This document shows, one piece after another, positions 6,601 through 12,533 of a DNA stretch of 13,333 bases. The first letter of the stretch is position 1. The number at the start of each line of letters is the position of its first letter. The stretch spans positions 1 to 13,333 of the forward strand of contig DVHA01000191.1 of the NCBI GenBank assembly GCA_018712425.1. The letters run 5' to 3'. The DNA comes from Candidatus Faecivivens stercoravium. Lineage in GTDB: Bacteria > Bacillota > Clostridia > Oscillospirales > Ruminococcaceae. The notes beneath the pieces are model-generated. The model was given only the letters and a program-made list of their open reading frames with translations, was not told the DNA's origin and did no database searches. A program made the position numbers and the translations under genes.

Positions 6601-7314
6601 TTAATCCTCCTGGGAACTACCCTCGTGGGAAGGCGGGGCATCGGGCAGCGCCTCGGCAATATAGCCGACCCCCCGCATCGTCCGGATCATCCCGGCGGAA
6701 GCGCCGAGCTTTTTCCGCAGCGACTTGATGTGCATATCCAGCGTCCGGGACTCGCTCTCGTACCCGTCCCAGACCCGCTCCATAATCAGGTCGCGGGAGA
6801 GGACAATCCCCTTGTTGAGCATCAAAAGGTGCAGAAGCTCGTATTCCTTCAGCGTCAGCTCGACCGGCCGGTCGTCGACATAGGCCATCCGCTTTTCCCC
6901 GTCGAGGAAGACGTTGCCCAGCGTCAGGAATTTGGACTCCTCGGTGGCGCTGCGGCGGATCAGCGCCTTGACCCGGGCGATCATCTCCATGACGCCGAAA
7001 GGCTTGGCGATGTAGTCGTCCGCCCCGCAGTCGAACCCCCGCACCTTGTCGATCTCCTCCCCCTTGGCAGTGACGAGGATGACCGGGAGCTTTTTGGTGT
7101 CCGAACGGCGGCGGAGGTTCTGCAAAATGGTGATGCCGTCCTCGTCCGGCAGCATGATGTCCAGCATGACCAGCGTCGGCAGCTTATCGGTAAGGGCCGC
7201 GTAAAACTCCTTTGCCGTCCCGAAGCCCTGCACCCGGTAGCCGCTGTTTTTCAGCGCCAGCATTTCAATTTCCCGGATATTCCGGTCGTCTTCCACAATA
7301 TAAATCGTCTGCAT
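6601..7314 (-). CDS. phoB: OmpR-family response regulator PhoB (PhoP-type)
   Basis: This cytoplasmic DNA-binding regulator (237 residues) is predicted to be phosphorylated by PhoR and to activate the pst and pho promoters. The receiver domain has the acidic pair DD (9-10), phospho-acceptor Asp52 within VMLDIMLPDEDG, Thr82 and Lys104 in the YIAKPFG motif. The winged-helix output domain (about 124-225) includes LTLKEYELLHLLMLNKG and the C-terminal RTMRGVGYIAE hairpin. The ATG at 7314 follows GAGGAG. In-frame ATGs further upstream lie at or before the promoter -10 element and cannot be used. It is co-transcribed with phoR, and a Pho-box repeat just upstream of its promoter implies autoregulation. 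In Bacillus the equivalent is named PhoP. Confidence 0.93.
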   Translation of the reverse strand: MQTIYIVEDDRNIREIEMLALKNSGYRVQGFGTAKEFYAALTDKLPTLVMLDIMLPDEDGITILQNLRRRSDTKKLPVILVTAKGEEIDKVRGFDCGADDYIAKPFGVMEMIARVKALIRRSATEESKFLTLGNVFLDGEKRMAYVDDRPVELTLKEYELLHLLMLNKGIVLSRDLIMERVWDGYESESRTLDMHIKSLRKKLGASAGMIRTMRGVGYIAEALPDAPPSHEGSSQED

Positions 7315-7432
7315 ACTTACTCCTCGTCCATTCCGGCGCCCAGGCCGTCTGATGTCTGGCAGGGAAGCCGTTGTCCGGCGCCTGTCCTCTTTCGATCCGT
7401 TTTCCACAGGATACCTTACCCATTTTACCCCT

Positions 7433-7461
7433 ATCATACCGGAAAGATATAAGACGGGCAA
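7433..7461 (-). promoter_or_regulatory. promoter of phoB-phoR
   Basis: TTGCCC (7456-7461) and TATGAT (7433-7438) are 17 bases apart. Transcription should start near 7426, leaving a leader of about 110 bases. The Pho-box repeat lies immediately upstream. Confidence 0.75.
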
Positions 7462-7469
7462 AGCATCAC

Positions 7470-7486
7470 TGTAAAATAAATGTAAA
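7470..7486 (-). promoter_or_regulatory. Pho box (PhoB binding site) upstream of phoB
   Basis: On the minus strand two perfect TTTACA hexamers (7481-7486 and 7470-7475) are separated by five bases, giving an 11-bp direct repeat. This matches the TT(A/T/C)ACA-N5 repeat known for PhoP binding in Firmicutes. The site ends eight bases upstream of the -35 element, a normal activator position. Confidence 0.8.
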
Positions 7487-7505
7487 TTAATGCCTATCCA
7501 ACAAT

Positions 7506-7530
7506 CCCCCGGCTGGTATACGGCCGGGGG
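7506..7530 (-). terminator. strong hairpin after phoU, probable partial terminator
   Basis: CCCCCGGC...GCCGGGGG arms pair across 7506-7530, nine bases past the phoU stop. On the minus strand it is followed only by ATTGTTGG, a weak T-tract. It may end the pst-phoU transcript or stabilise its 3' end while letting some readthrough into phoB. Confidence 0.55.
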
Positions 7531-7539
7531 TAAGGCGGT

Positions 7540-8220
7540 TTATCGGCTCTGGATTACGGCCGCGTTGACCGCGTCGGCCGATTTGTGGCTGCCGGTGATC
7601 GAGAACATGACCCACTCGGCAATATTGGTCGCATGGTCGCCGATCCGCTCGAAATACTTGGCCACCATCAGGAGGTCAGCCGCCTGGGAGGCGTTCTTCG
7701 AGTCCTGGCGGATCAGATCGATAAGGTCGTTGCGGACCTGCAAAAACAGCCCGTCGACCTGGTCGTCCCGCTTGATGATCTCCTTGGCCTTCTCCATATC
7801 CCGGTCGACAAACGCCTGCATACAGTCCAGCACCATGACCGAGGTCAGCTTCGCCATCTGCTCGATATGGCCGAGATGGCTGATATAAGCCTCCTTCGAA
7901 AGGTGGATGGAGATTTCCGAGATATCGGCCGCGTGGTCGCCGATCCGTTCCATATCGGTGATCATCTTCAGGGCGGCGGAAATCTGCCGGAGGTCGCGGG
8001 CCACCGGCTGCTGGGAGAGGAGGAGCTTAAAGCAGAGGCTCTCGATCTCCCGCTCTTTCTGGTCGATTTCCTCGTCGTAGGCAATCGCTTCTTTTGCCTT
8101 ATCGACATTCTGGCTCAAAAGCGCGTTGATCGCATTGCCGATTGCCTGGGAGATCTGGACCCCCATCGAAATCATTTCATTGTTCAGCTCTTCCAGCTGG
8201 CGGTCAAATCTGTTACGCAT
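7540..8220 (-). CDS. phoU: phosphate signalling regulator PhoU
   Basis: PhoU is a cytoplasmic helical protein that links the Pst transporter to the PhoR kinase and keeps the regulon off when phosphate is plentiful. The 226-residue protein shows the family's internal duplication of a three-helix bundle: ERIGDHA occurs at 91-97 and again at 191-197, exactly 100 residues apart. These acidic E/D-x-x-x-D type motifs bind metal in known structures. The ATG at 8220 follows AAAGGAAAGG. It is the last gene of the pst operon, 52 bases after pstB, which is the usual place for phoU. Length is standard. Confidence 0.95.
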   Translation of the reverse strand: MRNRFDRQLEELNNEMISMGVQISQAIGNAINALLSQNVDKAKEAIAYDEEIDQKEREIESLCFKLLLSQQPVARDLRQISAALKMITDMERIGDHAADISEISIHLSKEAYISHLGHIEQMAKLTSVMVLDCMQAFVDRDMEKAKEIIKRDDQVDGLFLQVRNDLIDLIRQDSKNASQAADLLMVAKYFERIGDHATNIAEWVMFSITGSHKSADAVNAAVIQSR

Positions 8221-8272
8221 AAATTCCTTTCCTTTCAGCTGCCCAAAATGGATTTACAGCAATTCGCCCGTA

Positions 8273-9022
8273 TCAGCCGAACCGGCCGGTGATGTAATCT
8301 TCGGTGCGCTTATCGGCCGGCATCGAGAACAGCTGCTCGGTGGGGGCGGACTCGATGATTTCACCCAGCAGGAAGAAGACGGTCTGGTCGGAGACACGGG
8401 TCGCCTGCTGCATGTTGTGGGTAACCATTACAATTGTATAGTCTTTTTTCAGTTCCAGAACCAGATCCTCGATTTTGCTGGTGGAAATCGGGTCCAGCGC
8501 CGAAGTCGGTTCGTCCATCAAGAGCACCTCCGGCTCGACCGCGAGGGCGCGGGCGATGCAGAGACGCTGCTGCTGGCCGCCGGAGAGGCCGAGGGCCGAC
8601 TTGTCCAGGCGGTCCTTCAGCTCGTCCCAGATGGCGGCGTTGCGGAGCGATTTTTCAACAATCTCGTCCAGTTTCTTGCGGCTGCGGATGCCGTGTGTGC
8701 GGGGACCGTAGGCGACGTTGTCATAGACGCTCATCGGGAAGGGGTTGGGCTTCTGGAAGACCATGCCGACCCGCTTGCGGAGGAGGTTGACGTCCATGTC
8801 GCCGTAGATGTCCTCCCCGTCGAGGAGGATCGAACCGGTGATCTTGCAGCCCTCGACGAGGTCGTTCATCCGGTTCAGGCTCTTTAAGAAGGTCGATTTG
8901 CCGCAGCCGGAAGGGCCGATGAAGGCGGTGATCTGGTTGGCCGGGATATCGAGGCTGACGTCCTTCAGGGCGTGGAATTCCCCGTAATAGAGGTTCATGT
9001 TGCTGATCGAAAACTTATCCAT
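8273..9022 (-). CDS. pstB: phosphate ABC transporter ATP-binding protein PstB
   Basis: This is the ATPase of the high-affinity phosphate importer, working as a dimer on the cytoplasmic face of PstC-PstA. All ABC motifs are present in 249 residues: Walker A GPSGCGKST (36-44), Q-loop Gln90 within the PstB-typical FQKPNPFPMSVYDNVAYGPR, signature LSGGQ (146-150), Walker B VLLMDEP (166-172) and switch His202. The RMNDLVEGCKITGSI segment (51-65) is also characteristic of PstB. The ATG at 9022 follows AAAGGA. It lies 59 bases after pstA in the same operon. No missing residues were noted. Confidence 0.97.
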   Translation of the reverse strand: MDKFSISNMNLYYGEFHALKDVSLDIPANQITAFIGPSGCGKSTFLKSLNRMNDLVEGCKITGSILLDGEDIYGDMDVNLLRKRVGMVFQKPNPFPMSVYDNVAYGPRTHGIRSRKKLDEIVEKSLRNAAIWDELKDRLDKSALGLSGGQQQRLCIARALAVEPEVLLMDEPTSALDPISTSKIEDLVLELKKDYTIVMVTHNMQQATRVSDQTVFFLLGEIIESAPTEQLFSMPADKRTEDYITGRFG

Positions 9023-9081
9023 CGTTATACAGTTCCTTTCTGATGATCAGGGACGTTTGATTCTCAAAAGAGGGCAGAAGC

Positions 9082-9972
9082 TCACTCGCCCTTTGAGAGC
9101 TTGCCGGCGATCAGGCTGGAGGCGCCGTTGAGGGCGAGCACCAGCACCAGAAGGACAACCGCGACGGCGTAGGCTTTGTCGATATAGAGGCCCTCGTTGG
9201 CCAGCAGGTACATATGGACCGCAAGGGTACGGCCGGAGCCGGTCAGGCCGCTGGCGATCTCGCCGACAGTACCGGCGGTGAAGATCAGTGCCGCCGTCTC
9301 GCCGACGATACGGCCGATCGAGAGGATGATGCCCGAAAGGATGCCGGGGATGGCCGACGGGAGCACCAGCTTAAAGATGGTGCGGCATTTGCCGGCGCCG
9401 AGGCCGAAGGAACCTTCCCGGTAGCTGTCCGGGACGGCAATCAGCGCTTCCTCGGTGGTCCGCATAATGACCGGCAGGACCATGATGGCCAGCGTCAGGC
9501 CGCCGGAGAGGATCGAATAGCCCATATGGAGGGCGCCGTTAAAGAAGAGGAAACCAAACAAGCCGTAGATGATCGACGGGATGCCCTGGAGGGTCTCGGT
9601 GGTCAGGCGGATAACATTGACAAACTTATTCCCCCGTTTGGCGTACTCGACCAGGTAGATGGCCGAACCGATGCCGAGCGGCCCGGCGATAATCAGGGCG
9701 ACGGCGACCATAAAGAGGGTGTTGATAATAGCCGGCAGCATTGACTGGTTTTCCGTCGTATAATCAAAGGAGAACATGTCAAGCGACAGGCTGGGGATCC
9801 CGCGGATCAGCACCCAGACAATCAGCGTAACCAGCACGGCGACGGTCACAACTGCCGCCAGCGTGGTCACAATAAAGACTGCCAGCGAAAAGGGGTGGCG
9901 GGTATAGTTTTTCAGCTTCTGGCTTAGGGTGACGCGGTTGATGGCGTTCACCGACGAGGCGGTATTTTCCAT
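9082..9972 (-). CDS. pstA: phosphate ABC transporter permease PstA
   Basis: PstA is one of the two membrane subunits that form the phosphate channel. Its 296 residues contain about six hydrophobic helices. The cytoplasmic coupling loop is EGSFGLGAGKCRTIFKLVLP (186-205), the EAA-type motif that contacts PstB, and TETLQGIPSIIYGLFG (125-140) is typical of PstA. The ATG at 9972 is the only plausible start because an in-frame stop lies a few codons upstream. Its AAAGGA site is about 15 bases away, farther than usual, so initiation may be weak or helped by coupling to pstC, which ends 27 bases before. Confidence 0.95.
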   Translation of the reverse strand: MENTASSVNAINRVTLSQKLKNYTRHPFSLAVFIVTTLAAVVTVAVLVTLIVWVLIRGIPSLSLDMFSFDYTTENQSMLPAIINTLFMVAVALIIAGPLGIGSAIYLVEYAKRGNKFVNVIRLTTETLQGIPSIIYGLFGFLFFNGALHMGYSILSGGLTLAIMVLPVIMRTTEEALIAVPDSYREGSFGLGAGKCRTIFKLVLPSAIPGILSGIILSIGRIVGETAALIFTAGTVGEIASGLTGSGRTLAVHMYLLANEGLYIDKAYAVAVVLLVLVLALNGASSLIAGKLSKGE

Positions 9973-9999
9973 AAAATCGGTTCACGGTCCTTTCCGGGG

Positions 10000-10905
10000 T
10001 TAACCCTGTTTTTCGGAACGGCGCTTTAAGAGCGAGAAGCAGACGTTCAGGATCAGGATGAAGACGAACAGGACGACGCCGGTCGCAATCAGCGCCTCGC
10101 GGTGGAGGCCGGAAGCGTAGCCCATCTCGATGACGATGTTGGCAGTCATCGTGCGGACGCCCTCAAAGATCGAATCGGGGATACGGGGCTGGTTGCCGGC
10201 GATCATGATGACCGCCATCGTCTCGCCAACCGCGCGGCCGATGCCGAGGATGACGCCGGCCATGATGCCGGATTTCGCCGCCGGGAAAAGGACGGCATAG
10301 ACGCTCCGCTCGTGGGTGGCGCCGAGGGCGAGGCTGGCCTCATAATAGCTTTCGGGGACCGCCCGGAGGGAGGATTCGGTGACCTCGACAATCGTCGGGA
10401 GGATCATAATCCCCAGCAGGATGGAAGCAGTCAGCATCGAGAAGCCGCTGCCGTCATACTTTTCGGCGATCGGGCGGATAATCGGCACCAGGATGCACAT
10501 GCCGAAGAAGCCGTACACAACCGACGGGATACCGGCCATCAGGGAGACCGCGGGTTTGATGAACCGGTAGGCGCCCCTCGGGCAGAAACGCGCAAGGAAG
10601 ACGGCAGTCAAGAGGCCGATCGGCACGCCGATAATCAGAGCACCGGCGGTGACATAGATACTGCCCAGGATCATCGGCAGGATCCCGTAGATGTCGTTGC
10701 CCGGGCGCCACATCGTACCGGTCAGGAATTTAAGGATGCCAATCTCCCCCATCGCCGGTATGCCGTTGGCAAAGAGGAATAAGCAAATGAGGACGACCGC
10801 AAAGATCGAAAAGCAGGCGGCCACCAGGAAGACAATGTGCATAATGCCTTCCAGCGGATGTTTGTTGCCCGAGTGGGCTGCCGGCGCCTTGCTGGTTTTC
10901 TGCAT
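10000..10905 (-). CDS. pstC: phosphate ABC transporter permease PstC
   Basis: PstC is the second membrane subunit of the Pst importer. The 301-residue protein has an N-terminal membrane helix (about 21-45), the segment LTGTMWRPGNDIYGILPMILGS (61-82) typical of PstC, and the coupling loop EASLALGATHERSVYAVLFP (189-208). About six helices are predicted, ending near 292 with a basic tail. The ATG at 10905 has AAAGGAG upstream. An in-frame ATG at 10950 lies inside the loop of the pstS-pstC hairpin without a ribosome site and was rejected. It lies between pstS and pstA in the standard operon order. Confidence 0.95.
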   Translation of the reverse strand: MQKTSKAPAAHSGNKHPLEGIMHIVFLVAACFSIFAVVLICLFLFANGIPAMGEIGILKFLTGTMWRPGNDIYGILPMILGSIYVTAGALIIGVPIGLLTAVFLARFCPRGAYRFIKPAVSLMAGIPSVVYGFFGMCILVPIIRPIAEKYDGSGFSMLTASILLGIMILPTIVEVTESSLRAVPESYYEASLALGATHERSVYAVLFPAAKSGIMAGVILGIGRAVGETMAVIMIAGNQPRIPDSIFEGVRTMTANIVIEMGYASGLHREALIATGVVLFVFILILNVCFSLLKRRSEKQG

Positions 10906-10929
10906 AAGTAAGTACACTCCTTTAGAAGG

Positions 10930-10961
10930 ACAGCGGCTGATGGGTTCCAATCAGCCGCTGT
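10930..10961 (-). repeat. perfect hairpin between pstS and pstC
   Basis: An 11-bp perfect inverted repeat (10930-10940 with 10951-10961) has a ten-base loop and no T-run. Hairpins here in pst operons typically protect the upstream pstS message or reduce readthrough, so that the binding protein is made in excess of the permease. The hairpin is seen; the role is inference. Confidence 0.75.
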
Positions 10962-10999
10962 GCGAAGGACGTTATCGGTTAGGACAAGCGGCCGTCAGA

Positions 11000-11980
11000 T
11001 CAGCCGACGAGAGAGCTCCAATCGGTGATTTCACCGGTGAAGACCTGCATGATCTGGTCGGAGGTCAGGCCTTCAACGGGGTTACCATTGTTGACGATAA
11101 CCGCGATGCCGTCGTTGGCGATGGTGGTGGCGGTGACGCCGGTCTCGTCGTCATGCAGCGCTCTGGAGGCCATGCCGAGGTCGCAGGTGCCTTCCATCGC
11201 GGAGGTGACGCCGGTGGTGGAGTCAGAGGTCTGGACCTCGACGTTGGCGCCGGTATTGACCGCTTCGTAAGCTTCAGCCAGCTGTTCCATGATCGGGGAG
11301 ACCGAAGAGGAACCCGCGACGGTGATGTCGCCGGTAGCGCCGTTGGACTCAAACGCGCCCTCAGAAACCGGGATGTAGCCGCCGTCGGCGATGATCGCCT
11401 GGCCTTCATCGGACATGATGTAGTTTAAGAAGTCCTGGGCGACATCGGAAACCTCAGCGCCGGTGATGACGTTGAAGGGACGGGCAACCGCGTAGTCGCC
11501 GGAAGCGACGTTGTCGGTGGTGGCTTCGACGCCGTCAACCTGGACCGCCTTGACCGAATCGTCCAGAGAGCCCAGAGAAATGTAGCCGATCGCGTACTCG
11601 TCGCCGGAGACGGTGGTCATCATAACGGCGGTGGAGTTGGTGATCTGGGCGTCGAGGGTGGTCATATCGACCGTCTGGCCGTCGACGTCCTGTTCAATGC
11701 CCATCAGCTCGACGAAAGCGCCGCGGGTACCGGAGCCGTCCTCACGGGAGACGACGTTGATGCTGTGGGTGGAATCAAAATCGCTGCCAGACTCGGCGGT
11801 GGAAGCGGACTCTTCGGTGGAAGCGGATTCCTCGGAAGACTCGCTCGCGGTCGAAGTCGAGGTCGAGGTGGAAGCGGAGGACTCGCTGGTGGAGGTGGAG
11901 GATTCCCCGCCGCTGGAGCAGGAAGCGAAGGAAACGGCAGCCATGGCGGCACAGATGGAAGCGATGATCAGTTTTTTCAT
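11000..11980 (-). CDS. pstS: phosphate-binding lipoprotein PstS with swapped (circularly permuted) halves
   Basis: This is the extracellular phosphate receptor of the Pst importer. A lipoprotein signal ends in the lipobox FASC with Cys21, and a serine/threonine/glutamate-rich tether follows (22-66). Residues about 72-208 match the usual second half of PstS (VVSREDGSGTRGAFVELMG at 76-94, IGYISLGSL at 131-139, ARPFN at 166-170, and DFLNYIMSDEGQAIIADGGYIPV at 183-205). Residues about 218-326 match the usual first half: ITVAGSSSVSPIMEQLAEAYE (219-239), SDSTTG (252-257), GMASRAL (269-275), DGIAVIVNNGNPV (290-302) and FTGEITDW (314-321). Phosphate-binding loops of both halves are intact, so the protein should work. 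The ATG at 11980 follows AAAGGA. Total length of 326 is ordinary, so this is a permutation, not a fusion or duplication. Confidence 0.93.
   Translation of the reverse strand: MKKLIIASICAAMAAVSFASCSSGGESSTSTSESSASTSTSTSTASESSEESASTEESASTAESGSDFDSTHSINVVSREDGSGTRGAFVELMGIEQDVDGQTVDMTTLDAQITNSTAVMMTTVSGDEYAIGYISLGSLDDSVKAVQVDGVEATTDNVASGDYAVARPFNVITGAEVSDVAQDFLNYIMSDEGQAIIADGGYIPVSEGAFESNGATGDITVAGSSSVSPIMEQLAEAYEAVNTGANVEVQTSDSTTGVTSAMEGTCDLGMASRALHDDETGVTATTIANDGIAVIVNNGNPVEGLTSDQIMQVFTGEITDWSSLVG
11783..11917 (-). repeat. low-complexity Ser/Thr/Glu tether in PstS
   Basis: Codons 22-66 of pstS encode mainly Ser, Thr, Ala and Glu with imperfect direct repeats of a short GAAGCGGA-type unit on the plus strand. 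It probably spaces the binding domain from the lipid anchor through the cell wall. Its length is likely to vary between strains. Confidence 0.8.
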
Positions 11981-12053
11981 AAGAAATTGTTCCTTTCTGA
12001 ACGGGCGGCCCTGGAGGCTCGCCTTTATTTGTCTTTCACCTTGTGACGGCTAT

Positions 12054-12108
12054 ATCTTAAAGCCGGCGGGTAAACTCTTCTAGAGGGTTTATGTAAAGTT
12101 TAGGCAAA
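12054..12108 (-). promoter_or_regulatory. proximal pstS promoter with Pho-box-like repeats
   Basis: On the minus strand TTTGCC (12103-12108), five bases, then TTTACA (12092-12097) form an 11-bp repeat. A further TTTACC lies at 12069-12074, about two turns downstream. A possible -10 TAAGAT (12054-12059) lies 32 bases from the TTTACA, the same spacing as at phoB (31 bases). No good -35 is seen, which fits an activator-dependent promoter. Confidence 0.55.
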
Positions 12109-12121
12109 AAGTAGGTAATCC

Positions 12122-12142
12122 GGCAAAAGACGCCCTTTTGCC
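12122..12142. repeat. inverted repeat between the proximal and distal Pho-box regions
   Basis: GGCAAAAG (12122-12129) and CTTTTGCC (12135-12142) form a perfect 8-bp inverted repeat with a five-base spacer. It lacks a T-run. It may be an operator for another regulator or a leader hairpin of a distally started pstS transcript; its role is unknown. Confidence 0.4.
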
Positions 12143-12209
12143 CGAAAAGCTTCCTCTTTCCGGCCGGGAATTTGCCATTTCGCGCCCTTTTTTCACCTTT
12201 TGGAACGGG

Positions 12210-12254
12210 AGTAAACCGTCTTCCGCCGGAAAGACAATGTAAAGGGTGTGTAAG
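12210..12254 (-). promoter_or_regulatory. distal minus-strand Pho box with possible second pstS promoter
   Basis: On the minus strand CTTACA (12249-12254), five bases, then TTTACA (12238-12243) give an 11-bp repeat. A weak -10 TTTACT (12210-12215) lies 22 bases downstream, with an overlapping -35-like TTGTCT. It could drive a longer pstS transcript. Confidence 0.5.
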
Positions 12255-12300
12255 ATTTTACATTTTGTCCATCTGAGAAAATTTCTTGTAAAGGTTTTCA

Positions 12301-12328
12301 TTTGCATTCTCTTTACATAGATTTTACA
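12301..12328 (+). promoter_or_regulatory. triple Pho box reading toward the acyl-CoA synthetase gene
   Basis: Three plus-strand hexamers at exact 11-base steps are TTTGCA (12301-12306), TTTACA (12312-12317) and TTTACA (12323-12328). A possible -10 TCTTAT (12352-12357) lies 23 bases downstream, close to the 22 bases in the divergent minus-strand site. PhoB binding here could activate the plus-strand gene. An isolated TTTACA also lies at 12257-12262 and a TGTAAA at 12287-12292. Confidence 0.6.
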
Positions 12329-12425
12329 TTCTGCTTTGTTCCCTGCCTCAATCTTATTTTCACATTCATTTGTCCGTATATAAAAGACAAATAGGATTTT
12401 TCATCCCCATTTTTTGAAAAACCCC

Positions 12426-12454
12426 TTGCAATTTCCAGGGAAATGCGCTACAAT
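12426..12454 (+). promoter_or_regulatory. sigma-A promoter of the acyl-CoA synthetase gene
   Basis: TTGCAA (12426-12431) and TACAAT (12449-12454) are 17 bases apart, a near-consensus promoter that needs no activator. The leader to the ATG is about 70 bases. The rest of the 553-base gap between pstS and this gene holds no convincing coding sequence. Confidence 0.75.
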
Positions 12455-12533
12455 ATAATCATTGTTTTGTACTTTAACGCATAGACGCATAAACGCGCCA
12501 AACGCAAAAAGCATTTTGAAAGGACCTGAGCGT

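Noticed and set aside
5341..7452. 703-codon plus-strand open frame opposite phoR and phoB
   Set aside because: It is antisense to two genes with complete kinase and receiver motifs. Its composition (rich in His, Arg, Gly, Asp, Gln) is that of a GC-rich shadow frame, with no recognisable domain.
7315..7461. N-terminal extension of PhoB from an upstream in-frame ATG
   Set aside because: It would begin within or upstream of the phoB promoter and has no ribosome site. The MQTIYIVEDD start with GAGGAG is typical.
10906..10950. Upstream ATG for PstC
   Set aside because: It lies in the loop of the intergenic hairpin without a ribosome site, whereas the ATG at 10905 has AAAGGAG.
11000..11980. PstS as a frameshifted, truncated or tandem-duplicated gene
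   Set aside because: One continuous frame contains each conserved segment once, total length is normal, and all binding loops are present. Permutation explains it better.
12089..12307. 72-codon minus-strand open frame upstream of pstS
   Set aside because: It covers several Pho-box repeats and a possible promoter, lacks a convincing ribosome site, and its residues look random.
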